A DNA stretch of 64,000 nt from Collinsella tanakaei. Lineage in GTDB: Bacteria; Actinomycetota; Coriobacteriia; Coriobacteriales; Coriobacteriaceae. Under the pieces are notes generated by a model that was given only the letters and a program-made list of their open reading frames with translations, was not told where the DNA came from and searched no databases. Within the stretch, counting starts at the first letter, position 1, and the number at the start of each line of letters is the position of its first letter. Positions 34,966 through 45,330 of the stretch are shown piece by piece. A program made the position numbers and the translations under genes. The stretch is taken from assembly GCF_016902615.1 (NCBI RefSeq), contig NZ_JACJMB010000006.1, forward strand, positions 1 to 64,000. The letters run 5' to 3'.

Positions 34966-35328
34966 ATGTACGAAGCGAACGCCACGTACGCAACGAACAA
35001 CTCGACCGGCGACCCCATGGCGCAGGCGCCGCGCGCCATCGAGTCGGCGAGCGCTTCGACCGCCTGCCAGACCAATGGCTCCAAATTCGCCTACGTGCTG
35101 ACCGCGGGGGTGCTCGGCATCGTCAGCCTGCTGCTGATCGCCATCGCGCTGCTGATCTACTCCGTGTTCACCGAAACGGGTAGCTACCAAAGCCACCGCA
35201 GCTCCTACGTAGATGACCCTACCTATGGCATGTACGATGACGATTGGTACGACTATGGCGATGGCGATGGCTATGGCTACGACTACCACGATGGGTACTT
35301 CGACCATATGGGCAACATCGAGCTGTAA
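34966..35328 (+). CDS. Small single-pass membrane protein with Asp/Tyr/Gly-rich tail
   Basis: A 120-residue protein not recognised as a known family. AAGGAG is well placed before the ATG, supporting translation. A Ser/Thr/Ala-rich N-terminal part (1-40) is followed by one membrane segment (42-67, ending LLIYSVF). The C-terminal tail (81-114) is dominated by Asp, Tyr and Gly (YDDDWYDYGDGDGYGYDY). The tail has no Lys or Arg after residue 78. A strong bidirectional terminator follows the gene. Possible roles (Ca2+ binding, surface display) are guesses. Confidence 0.65.
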   Translation: MYEANATYATNNSTGDPMAQAPRAIESASASTACQTNGSKFAYVLTAGVLGIVSLLLIAIALLIYSVFTETGSYQSHRSSYVDDPTYGMYDDDWYDYGDGDGYGYDYHDGYFDHMGNIEL

Positions 35329-35357
35329 CAGCAAGCTTTCAAGACATGTCGATACGC

Positions 35358-35394
35358 GACGGCGCGGACCTCACTATACGAGGTCCGCGCCGTC
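35358..35394. terminator. Bidirectional hairpin between convergent genes
   Basis: A perfect 15-base-pair stem beginning GACGGCGCGGACCTC with a short ACTATAC loop lies between the plus-strand small membrane protein gene and the minus-strand glycosyltransferase gene. GTTCTC follows on the plus side. It serves both convergent transcripts. Confidence 0.75.
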
Positions 35395-35426
35395 GTTCTC
35401 TATACGGTAAAGCGCAGCGCGATTCC

Positions 35427-36722
35427 CTACTTTACGCCGTCCATAACCTGGTCGAGCGTGACGGAGACGCCATGCCGTGTGGGCACCCAGTCCACCTTGA
35501 GGAACAGCGCCGCAACGGTGATGGGGATGTAGGTGAACATGAACAGCGGGAACGTGAACACGTTGGCGATAACCCTCAGCTTGCTTTGGCAATGGATGTG
35601 CTTGCGCTCGAAGATCGTGGTGAAGAGGCCGGCCGTGAAAAACGTTCCGTACATGGAGAGAAACGTCATGATGATGGAGCCGAGGCACATGTTCAGCTCG
35701 CGGTCCGTAGCCAGAAAGCCATGTGACAGCGACCCGACGATCATGAAGGTGAGATTGACCAGCACCGAGACGAGCGACAGGAGGTTTCCCGGCGCGATCG
35801 TCATGAACAGGTCGTAGGCGGCGAAGCGGCGCAGGATCACAAACGACTTCACCAGATGCGCCCCGTAGGTGAACAGGACCTGATAGAACCCCTTCGTCCA
35901 ACGCATGCGCTGCTTCCACGACGCCGCGAAGGTGACGGGCTGCTCATCGTAGAACTCCGCAGGGGCGTAGCCGATTCGCACCCCATGGATGGCGCAGAAC
36001 GTGGAGAACTGGATGTCCTCGGTGAGCGTATGGAAATCCCAGCCGTGCATGCCCTCGATGATCTTCGCCGAGACGAGGAAGCCCGAACCCGACACGGCGC
36101 ACGAGGTGCCGCAGATCATGCGGGCGTTGTTGAGAAAGCGCGCCTCGCGCAGAAACCAGGTGGCGTAGGCGGCGGAGATCCACGAGCTGCCGAAGTTCTT
36201 GGAGTTGCGGTAGCTCGTGAGCGCGAGGTAGCCCGCGTCGAAGCCGTCATTCATGATGGAGACGTAATCGCGCGACAGCAGGTTGTCGGCATCGAAGATG
36301 AAGAATCCCTCGTAGCGGCCGGGATACTCGTTGAGGATGCGGTCGAAGCCATAGTCCATGACCCAGCTTTTGCCCTTGCGGGCCAGGTCGTGGCGCTCGT
36401 AGACGATGGCGCCGGCCTCCCGGGCGACGCGCGCGGTATCGTCGGTGCAGGCATCGGCGACGACGAAGATGTCGATGAGCTCGGAAGGATAGTCCTGGTC
36501 GCGGATGGACTGCACGAGGTTGGCGATGACCGCCTCCTCGTTGTGCGCGGCGATGAAGAACGCGTAGCGATGGAGCCGTTTAGCGCGCGGAAGCTTCACC
36601 TCACCGTTGATCATGCCGACGAGAAAGAAGACAACCTGGTAGAGAAAGCACAGGCTGAAGAGCGCCCCGACGATGAAGTTGAAGATGACGATGGGCGTCA
36701 GATGGGAAAGATCAAGCGGCAT
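35427..36722 (-). CDS. Membrane-bound glycosyltransferase family 2
   Basis: A 431-residue processive-type GT2 enzyme. An N-terminal membrane segment (about 10-38) is followed by the catalytic domain with AAHNEEAVIANLVQSI, DACTDDTA, the DxD motif in FFIFDADNLL, the TED motif (HTLTEDIQF) and QRMRW. A C-terminal group of three to four membrane segments follows. This set of motifs (D, DxD, TED, QxxRW) is that of synthases such as those for hyaluronan, poly-GlcNAc and cellulose. The sugar cannot be named. No export or modification genes accompany it. Confidence 0.85.
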   Translation of the reverse strand: MPLDLSHLTPIVIFNFIVGALFSLCFLYQVVFFLVGMINGEVKLPRAKRLHRYAFFIAAHNEEAVIANLVQSIRDQDYPSELIDIFVVADACTDDTARVAREAGAIVYERHDLARKGKSWVMDYGFDRILNEYPGRYEGFFIFDADNLLSRDYVSIMNDGFDAGYLALTSYRNSKNFGSSWISAAYATWFLREARFLNNARMICGTSCAVSGSGFLVSAKIIEGMHGWDFHTLTEDIQFSTFCAIHGVRIGYAPAEFYDEQPVTFAASWKQRMRWTKGFYQVLFTYGAHLVKSFVILRRFAAYDLFMTIAPGNLLSLVSVLVNLTFMIVGSLSHGFLATDRELNMCLGSIIMTFLSMYGTFFTAGLFTTIFERKHIHCQSKLRVIANVFTFPLFMFTYIPITVAALFLKVDWVPTRHGVSVTLDQVMDGVK

Positions 36723-36836
36723 GCGGTGACCTCAGGAACCTCAGGATTGTACACATGGTCGCAAGTGTACCGCGCGCGCATGGATGCCCTGTGTCCGCAA
36801 CGTGAACGTCCAGACGAACAACACGTGTGTCGAGCG

Positions 36837-37844
36837 CTATTCGTACATGAGCTGCGGGATGATGCGCTCGCCTACCTCCGTGCGGCCCATGGAGCGGTCG
36901 CAGATCTCCTCGTAGGCGGCGGCCAGGTCCCACGGCAGCGTATCGCGGCACTCGATGGTCTCGCCGGTCACCGGATGGTCGAACGAGACGCGCCACGAAT
37001 GGAGAAACTGGCGCGTAAGGCCGAGGTTCGACCGCTCGGACCCCACTCCGTAGAGCGGATCGCCCACGAGCGCATGGTTGATATGGCGCATGTGCACGCG
37101 GATCTGGTGCGTGCGCCCTGTGTAGAGATGGCATTCGACGAGCGTGTAGCCATCGTCGCCGCGGGCCGCCTCAAAGCGCTCGAGCACCTGGAAGGTCGTG
37201 ATCGCCTGGCGCGCAAAGGGGTCGTCGGACACGGCCATCTTGACGCGGTCGCGGGTGGAGCGCGCGATACCGGTATTGATCGTGCCGGAATCCATGGCAA
37301 TATAGCCATGGCAGAGCGCGATATAGCGGCGGTCGAGCGTGCGCAGGCGGATGAGGTCCTGCAGCGCCCGCTGCGTCTCGTCATCCTTCGCGGCGAGCAT
37401 GAGCCCGGAGGTATCCCGGTCCAAGCGGTGGACGATGCCAGGGCGATCATCGCCCTGCAGGGTCCCCAGGTGGTCGATACCGCAGTGGTAGACGAGCGCG
37501 TTCGCGAGCGTGCCGTCGTCGTGGCCGTGAGCGGGGTGGCATACGAGACCGCGCTGCTTGGACAGCACGATCAGATAGTCGTCCTCGTAACGGATGTCGA
37601 GCGGGATGGCCTGTCCCACGACGGGACCCGCCTCGCGCGGCTCGGGAAGCTCCGCCTCCACACGGTCCCCGTCGGCGAGCACGAGCTTTTTGGAATAGAC
37701 GGTCTCGCCGTTCACGCACACGGCGCCGGACTCGATGAGCTTGGCGCAGGCGGAGCGGGACGGACAGGCGTCCTGGGCCCCCATGAAGGCATCGAGGCGC
37801 GCACCCGCCGTATCGGAGGTGATAAGGAAGCGAACGTCGCTCAC
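36837..37844 (-). CDS. rluD: RluA-family pseudouridine synthase (RluD-like)
   Basis: Isomerises uridines in 23S rRNA. The protein has 335 residues. An N-terminal S4 domain (ARLDAFMGAQDACPSRSACAKLIESGAV) is followed by the catalytic HRLDRDTSGLML with the active-site Asp, and TGRTHQIRVHMRHINHALVGDPLYG. The start is GTG at 37844, overlapping the lspA stop by 4 bases, with GGGAGG in the lspA end as ribosome site. The lspA-rluD order is common in Gram-positives. Confidence 0.92.
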   Translation of the reverse strand: MSDVRFLITSDTAGARLDAFMGAQDACPSRSACAKLIESGAVCVNGETVYSKKLVLADGDRVEAELPEPREAGPVVGQAIPLDIRYEDDYLIVLSKQRGLVCHPAHGHDDGTLANALVYHCGIDHLGTLQGDDRPGIVHRLDRDTSGLMLAAKDDETQRALQDLIRLRTLDRRYIALCHGYIAMDSGTINTGIARSTRDRVKMAVSDDPFARQAITTFQVLERFEAARGDDGYTLVECHLYTGRTHQIRVHMRHINHALVGDPLYGVGSERSNLGLTRQFLHSWRVSFDHPVTGETIECRDTLPWDLAAAYEEICDRSMGRTEVGERIIPQLMYE

Positions 37845-38431
37845 TTGTCCCTCCCCTCGCGGCGAGCGGCCTTGCGCGCCCGCTTCTCGGCATCGCGGCG
37901 ATTGAGCTCCTGGGTGGCGTCAACCTTGCTCGCCGGCGAGATGACGAACCCGATGAACGCGATGATCGCGCCGCAGGTGATGCCGATGTCGGCGACGTTG
38001 AAGATCGGGAAATCGATGAACTGCACGCAGAAGAAGTCGGTGACGAATCCGAACAGCAGGCGGTCGATGGCGTTGCCCACCGCTCCGCCGGCGACCATGC
38101 CGAGACCGATGACCTCGAGCTTGGAGACGAGCGGTGCCCGGTACAGGTAGGCGACGGTGAAGATGACGACCGCGATGGCGAGCAGCACGAACACGAACCC
38201 GAACCCCTCGCCCAGGCTGAACGCCGCGCCCGTGTTCGCGGCGAAGCGGAACTCGAGCACACCGGGGATGAACGGGGCGGCGACGAACCCATGGGCGACA
38301 AGCCCGCGGATGAAGACCTTCGTCACCTGGTCGACGATAAGGAATGCGAAAAACAGCGCGAGCGCGCACACGGCACGCCATGCGCGCGACGGGACGAATT
38401 CCTCGGCGGTACGGGGGGTGTCCATCGTCAT
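37841..38431 (-). CDS. lspA: Lipoprotein signal peptidase (signal peptidase II)
   Basis: Cleaves the signal peptide of prolipoproteins. The protein has 196 residues from the ATG at 38431, preceded by GAGGAGG. Four membrane segments are visible, with the catalytic Asp pair in GGAVGNAIDRL and FNVADIGITCG. A basic C-terminal tail of about 35 residues is extra to the core. Longer in-frame extensions run into the palindromic repeat upstream and are rejected. Confidence 0.94.
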   Translation of the reverse strand: MTMDTPRTAEEFVPSRAWRAVCALALFFAFLIVDQVTKVFIRGLVAHGFVAAPFIPGVLEFRFAANTGAAFSLGEGFGFVFVLLAIAVVIFTVAYLYRAPLVSKLEVIGLGMVAGGAVGNAIDRLLFGFVTDFFCVQFIDFPIFNVADIGITCGAIIAFIGFVISPASKVDATQELNRRDAEKRARKAARREGRDK

Positions 38432-38465
38432 GCGCCCTCCTCTCCAGAAAACACGTGGCACGGAT

Positions 38466-38520
38466 GGGGACGGGGTTGTTTGGTGCCACATGGCTCCAAA
38501 CAACCCCGTCCCCGATGAAG
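38466..38520. repeat. Dispersed palindromic repeat, best-preserved copy
   Basis: Two 23-base arms (38466-38488 and 38491-38513) are complementary with one mismatch and are separated by two bases. The left arm starts GGGGACGGGGTTGTTTGG; the right arm ends CAACCCCGTCCCC and is followed by the tag GATGAAGACA. It would form a long hairpin in RNA or single-stranded DNA. It sits between ileS and lspA. Confidence 0.85.
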
Positions 38521-38527
38521 ACAGCGC

Positions 38528-41332
<2,805 letters not shown>

Positions 41333-41339
41333 GAATACC

Positions 41340-41662
41340 CCCTTCGTCTCGAGGGCGCTTCTCGCATGAAAAAAAGCGCCCGTCCCTTGCAAGCTGGGAC
41401 GAAGCGCTCAATGGTGGCGGATGCTCAGCACCCGCGGACAAGCTCCTCGCTATACCACCCAGCTTCAGGCACCTGCGTGCCCACAACTCGGCCGACCACA
41501 TGACGGCGGTCGTCCCGGCGACGTCTACTGGGCAGAGGCTCCTGCCGTTCGGGCCGCAGCTCCGGGGTGATTTTCACACGGGCGCGCGCACAGGCTTCTC
41601 AGCTGCTGCCTGCTCTCTCGTGACGCGCGGGGACCGGCTACTCCTCCCCTTCACAGCCATTG
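41340..41662 (-). promoter_or_regulatory. T-box riboswitch leader of ileS
   Basis: The minus-strand leader carries the T-box core TGGGTGGTATAGCG (41448-41461), a variant of the usual GGTGGNACCGCG, that pairs with the tRNA acceptor end. Upstream lie an AGAGAGC-type stem I element and GTGTGAAAATCACC, in which ATC (41571-41569) is a plausible Ile specifier codon. Downstream is a terminator hairpin with a T run. Uncharged tRNA-Ile would stabilise the antiterminator and allow ileS transcription. The specifier placement is an inference without a fold. Confidence 0.85.
41369..41409 (-). terminator. Intrinsic terminator within the ileS T-box leader
   Basis: The stem GAGCGCTTCGTCCC / GGGACGGGCGCT (one bulged base) is followed by seven T on the minus strand. 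It lies between the T-box core and the ileS ribosome site, which indicates control by transcription termination. A second pairing, GGGCGCTT with AAGCGCCC just downstream, could compete with it. Confidence 0.85.
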
Positions 41663-41668
41663 GCGGGT

Positions 41669-41674
41669 ATTGTA
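41669..41674 (-). promoter_or_regulatory. -10 element of the ileS promoter
   Basis: TACAAT preceded by TGC (extended -10) on the minus strand, about seven bases before the expected 5' end of the T-box leader. The -35 region, around GTCACA, is poorly conserved, as expected with an extended -10. The stretch from here to 41897 has no recognisable gene. Confidence 0.65.
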
Positions 41675-41897
41675 GCACGCAAGGCGTTACATGTTGTGAC
41701 CGTATTGGGAAGGCTTAGGTCGAAATGCGAGATGAACGCTGCGTCCACAGGACCTGCCTGTGAACCGGCAGGGTGACCGATCAGCCAGAGCATTCCGGAA
41801 GCAAGCGCCCGATGCGGCCAGGCGTGAGACGCTTCCCGATGAGCTCGGTGCGAGCCGCCGGCTGCGTGGCAGCGGCGGCAAGTTCGGCGCCCGAGTC

Positions 41898-42698
41898 CTA
41901 CAGCTGGATGGTATCGAGATCGTCGGGTATGTAGATGCCCCCGGAAAACGCGGTCGCGGCCTCGGCGGTGTAGAGCTCACAACGGTGCGCGAGGTTCTTG
42001 TCCTCGGTATGGTAGAGCACGAGGTTTCGCGCACCCAGGCGCTCGGCAAGGCGCGCCGCATCGAGCGCGGTCGAATGGTGCTTCTCGTACGGATGGAAGA
42101 TATCCGCCTCGCCTGCCAGGCAGAACGCCTCGTGCAGAAGCCACGTCGTCCCTTCCGCATAGACGCGCTCCCGCTCGTTGTACGGTTCGTCGCCGCAGCA
42201 CGTGAGCGTACGGCCCGACCCCAGATCCATCGCGAAGCCGAACTGCTTCGCCTTCGCGGACCCGATGTCGAAAAACGTCACCGCATGCCCCATGACCTCG
42301 CGGGTCTCGCCGTCGGAGACGCGCACGATATGCAGGGTGCGCCCGATCTCGGAGGCGATCTTTGCACCCAGTAGGCTCTGCGCCAGGCTCTCCAGCAGGT
42401 CTGCGACCTCATCATGGGCGTAGATGGTCGCCTCGCCCGCATACGTGCCGCGCTGCGCGCCCTGGCAGATCATGCGCATAAGCCAGATGACACCGAGCAG
42501 GTGGTCGATGTGCTTATGCGTGACGAATATCTCGCGGACGTCGCGCCAGCTCGTACCGGCCTGCTCGAGCCGCGAAAGAATCAGGTTACCGCCGCCGGCG
42601 TCGACGAGTAGGCACCGGTCGCCATCGCGCACCAGAAAGCAGGTGTTGTAGCAAGCGGTAGCCTGCGCGTTGCCGGTGCCGAGAACGGTGATCTCCAC
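41898..42698 (-). CDS. MBL-fold metallo-hydrolase (RNase Z-like group)
   Basis: A 266-residue protein with the metallo-beta-lactamase motif THKHIDHLLG, an N-terminal LGTGNAQATACYNTCFLV, and a C-terminal H-containing stretch (HHSTALDAARLAERLG, LVLYHTEDKN). The GTG start follows AAAGGAG. The overall pattern resembles RNase Z/arylsulfatase-like members; the substrate (RNA or a small ester) cannot be settled. The first His motif reads THKHIDH, keeping the metal ligands. It stands alone between ileS and the oxidoreductase gene. Confidence 0.82.
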   Translation of the reverse strand: MEITVLGTGNAQATACYNTCFLVRDGDRCLLVDAGGGNLILSRLEQAGTSWRDVREIFVTHKHIDHLLGVIWLMRMICQGAQRGTYAGEATIYAHDEVADLLESLAQSLLGAKIASEIGRTLHIVRVSDGETREVMGHAVTFFDIGSAKAKQFGFAMDLGSGRTLTCCGDEPYNERERVYAEGTTWLLHEAFCLAGEADIFHPYEKHHSTALDAARLAERLGARNLVLYHTEDKNLAHRCELYTAEAATAFSGGIYIPDDLDTIQL

Positions 42699-42868
42699 GT
42701 GCGCTCCTTTGACGATTCGACGATCCGCTCCCCGGCGGACACCGGGTCATGATAGCGCACGGCCCCAGGCCAGCAGGCGGTAGACCATGATATCGGCACG
42801 AGCGAGCACCCCCGCACGACTCGGTCGTGCGACAATGAGAGCGCAGATCGTGAAAGGAGACCAGCTAT

Positions 42869-43846
42869 ATGAAGATCGGATACCTTGGAGCCGGCAACAT
42901 CTCGAGCCAGATGGCCGCAACCGTCGCGAAGATGGACGAGGCGCAAAACTACGCCGTCGCCGCACGCGACCTTGCGCGCGCCGAGGCCTTCGCCGAGCGC
43001 TGGGGCTTTGAGCGCGCCTACGGGTCGTACGAGGAGCTGCTCGCGGATCCCGAGGTCGACCTCGTCTACGTCGCCCTCCCCCATTCGCATCACCACCGCT
43101 GGACGCTCGCCGCGCTCGAGGCTGGCCATCATGTGCTCTGCGAGAAGGCCTTCGCCGTCAACGAGGCGCAAGCGCGCGAGATGATCGATCGTGCGCGTGC
43201 CAAAGGGCTGCTGCTCGCCGAGGCCATCTGGACGCGCTACATGCCCTCGCGCAAAATCATCGACGACATCGTCGCCTCCGGCTCCATCGGCCGCGTGCTC
43301 ACCGTGGATGCGAACCTGGGTTACAAGGTCGACATGAACGAGCGCATGGTCGCACCTGAGCTTGCCGGCGGCGCCCTGCTCGACCTGACGGTCTACCCGC
43401 TGAACTTCGCCAGCATGGTGCTCGGAGACGACATCGCGCGCATCGACGCGCACATGGTGCCGACCGCAACCGGGGTCGACGGGCAGGATTCCGTCACGCT
43501 CACCTATGCCGACGGCCGCATGGCAACCATGTTCACGACCATGCACACCATGACCGACCGACGCGGCCTCATCTGCGGCACCGAGGGCTTCATCATGGTG
43601 GAGAACATCAACAACCCGCAGCGCATCTTCGTCTACGACGCCGACGGCCTCAACAGCTCGCTTCGTGAGACCATCGAGGTTCCCGAGCAGATCACGGGCT
43701 ACGAGTACGAGGTGCTCGCTTGCAAACGCGCAATCGAGGCGGGCAGCATCGAGTGCCCGGAGATGACACATGCCGAGACGCTCGAGCTCATGCGGCAGAT
43801 GGACGCCATCCGCGCTCAGTTCGGCATCGTGTATCCGTTCGAGTAG
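42869..43846 (+). CDS. Gfo/Idh/MocA-family oxidoreductase
   Basis: A 325-residue NAD(P)-dependent dehydrogenase. The N-terminal Rossmann motif GYLGAGNISSQMA and the family motif EKAFAVN (usually EKP) at about 92-98, followed by the alpha/beta C-terminal domain, place it in the Gfo/Idh/MocA group that acts on sugars and related polyols. The Pro of EKP is replaced by Ala. AAAGGAGA precedes the ATG. No sugar transport genes are adjacent, so the substrate is unknown. Confidence 0.85.
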   Translation: MKIGYLGAGNISSQMAATVAKMDEAQNYAVAARDLARAEAFAERWGFERAYGSYEELLADPEVDLVYVALPHSHHHRWTLAALEAGHHVLCEKAFAVNEAQAREMIDRARAKGLLLAEAIWTRYMPSRKIIDDIVASGSIGRVLTVDANLGYKVDMNERMVAPELAGGALLDLTVYPLNFASMVLGDDIARIDAHMVPTATGVDGQDSVTLTYADGRMATMFTTMHTMTDRRGLICGTEGFIMVENINNPQRIFVYDADGLNSSLRETIEVPEQITGYEYEVLACKRAIEAGSIECPEMTHAETLELMRQMDAIRAQFGIVYPFE

Positions 43847-43876
43847 AAGATTCGCCTGAACGCGACCCACATGATT

Positions 43877-44008
43877 ATGCGGAAGGGCGAAGCGGCTGCC
43901 GCTCGAACATGGACGAACGCACACGTCCTTCCGCATCACTTCGGCGAGAACGAACTTGCCGTGAGTTTCGCTCAGAGACCTTCTTAGCGAAACTCACGGC
44001 AAGTTCGT
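43877..44008. repeat. Nested inverted repeats with a perfect 23-bp hairpin
   Basis: Two inverted repeats lie in the gap after the oxidoreductase gene. The outer-left pair ATGCGGAAGG (43877-43886) and CCTTCCGCAT (43927-43936) is perfect over 10 bases. The second is a perfect 23-base pair: the arm starting ACGAACTTGCCGTGAG at 43950-43972 and its complement at 43986-44008, with a 13-base loop. No T run follows. This is longer than normal terminators and may be a small mobile or REP-like element. Confidence 0.7.
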
Positions 44009-44070
44009 CATTTCAGCTGCGCGCGGTAACATCAAAAACCGGAACTTTCGGTGCCTCAAGGCACTCTCGC

Positions 44071-44829
44071 TCACGCCGCAGGGCGGGTGCGCCAAATCGC
44101 GAGAGCAACAAGCAGCAGGCCCGCAACGCCAAAGGCGAACAAAAGCCCCGCTGTGTAGCCATCGAGCCCCGCGCCATACGGGATGTTCGCGAGTGCATCT
44201 GCCGCACGATAGAAGCCAAGCGAGTAGAGCGCCTGCGGTACGATGGGCAAGCCGGAGATAAGATTGTGCAGGGCATGGGCGACCATGCCGGGAACAACCG
44301 AGTGAGCTCGCTTGACCAACAGCCCGAGTAGCACACCAAGAATAAACGCCGACATCGCCCGGTACGCGCTGAAATGAAACAGACCGAACACGACCGCCTG
44401 AACTACATTCGCAATCGCGAACGGAACGCAGGCGCGCGCCAATCCGACAAGCCACGCCCCGCGAAACCATAACTCCTCAAAGACAGGGGCGATGACGCAT
44501 CCCGAAACAACCGAGGCGACGGTGACGGCAAACGAAGTCCCCTCCGACATCGAGCTCCCCGCAGTCGCGCTCTCCTGGGCAGCACGGACGGAATCAAACA
44601 TCCATGGCGCAAAGGCGCGACAAGCGCCATTGAGCGCCTGAAGAACAAAAGCGAGACCGACTACGAGCAGAATTGCGCAGAGCAGCTGTCGCACATGCGG
44701 AAGATACGAAGGCACCGCAGCGGCATCCGATTGCAGCGCAGACGACCGTCCGTCCCTTCTGGATACAACCCCTCGTAGCCATGAGCGCAGCACCAAACGG
44801 TAGAACAAGATGAACGGCACGCCGAGCAT
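44071..44829 (-). CDS. CPBP-family (CAAX) intramembrane metalloprotease, probably 5'-damaged
   Basis: A 252-residue polytopic membrane protein with the three CPBP motifs: EELWFRG (Glu118, Glu119, Arg123), FGLFH (His152) and HALHN (His185, Asn189). Bacterial members include bacteriocin-immunity-type proteins and uncharacterised proteases. The ATG at 44829 has no good ribosome site. The same frame continues upstream, past one in-frame TAG at 44856-44854, into a hydrophobic segment and a plausible start at 45027. That suggests an original gene about 66 codons longer, interrupted by a nonsense codon. The catalytic region itself is intact. Confidence 0.75.
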   Translation of the reverse strand: MLGVPFILFYRLVLRSWLRGVVSRRDGRSSALQSDAAAVPSYLPHVRQLLCAILLVVGLAFVLQALNGACRAFAPWMFDSVRAAQESATAGSSMSEGTSFAVTVASVVSGCVIAPVFEELWFRGAWLVGLARACVPFAIANVVQAVVFGLFHFSAYRAMSAFILGVLLGLLVKRAHSVVPGMVAHALHNLISGLPIVPQALYSLGFYRAADALANIPYGAGLDGYTAGLLFAFGVAGLLLVALAIWRTRPAA

Positions 44830-44853
44830 AATCGCACTCGTCAGGGCATAGAC

Positions 44854-45027
44854 CTATGCCGCGGCTGCAACACCACCCGGAACGGCACCGGCAGAAGAGG
44901 CTTCAACCAAGGCGCTGTGCACCGGCTCAAGCACGAGCTGGAACGCACCGACGAGCACCGGAGGCAGCACCGCTCCGGCGACGACCTGCGCCCGGGGAGC
45001 ACGCGTCCGCGTCTTTACATCGTCCAT
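44854..45027 (-). pseudogene. Detached N-terminal part of the CPBP protease gene
   Basis: From the ATG at 45027 the frame reads MDDVKTRTRAPRAQ, then a hydrophobic stretch VVAGAVLPPVLVGAFQLVLEPV typical of a first membrane segment, and ends at TAG 44856-44854. The next codons in the same frame (VYALTSAIMLGVPFILFYR) run straight into the downstream gene. The reading frame and membrane layout argue that the two are one gene split by a single nonsense change. Confidence 0.6.
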
Positions 45028-45050
45028 CTCGTCTTTACATCGTCCATCTC
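45011..45050. repeat. Perfect 20-bp tandem duplication at the start of the CPBP gene
   Basis: Two adjacent identical 20-base units (45011-45030 and 45031-45050, unit starting GTCTTTACATCGTCC). On the minus strand they include the start codon and the first codons. Because 20 is not a multiple of three, translation from the ATGs near the upstream GGGAGG ribosome site ends at a TAA within the repeat, while the second copy's ATG (45027) is in frame with the protein but has a poorer ribosome site. Confidence 0.85.
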
Positions 45051-45330
45051 CATAACGTCTTAACCTCCCGCACGGCCATAGGGGCCAATCAATACGCGAA
45101 CACCTTACACCCGGTCGCCACCTCGCCCATCGAAGCGGCTTGCGCATGCAATCGAGCGCCCTCTCGATCTGAACGCATAACCAAAGCAAGCCGCAGCGAA
45201 CCCACACACGAAAGATTCGACCACGCAGGCGCCACCTCAAACAACCGAAACCCAATGGAAATGGTTGAGACCTATACTCTTCACAATTTGCATCACAAGG
45301 CAAAGGCCATAACAAGAAAGAAGGAGCTCA
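45051..45330. other. Divergent intergenic region upstream of the iron alcohol dehydrogenase gene
   Basis: About 280 bases without a supported gene. It holds the leader of the damaged CPBP gene on the minus strand and, at 45273-45278, TATACT as a possible -10 for the plus-strand dehydrogenase gene. The right end is AT-richer than the surroundings. No repeats or structured RNA were recognised. Confidence 0.45.

Noticed and set aside
44071-44829. Reading the TAG in the CPBP gene as a recoded amino acid
   Set aside because: No stem-loop or tRNA evidence for recoding is visible, and the tandem duplication at the start favours decay.
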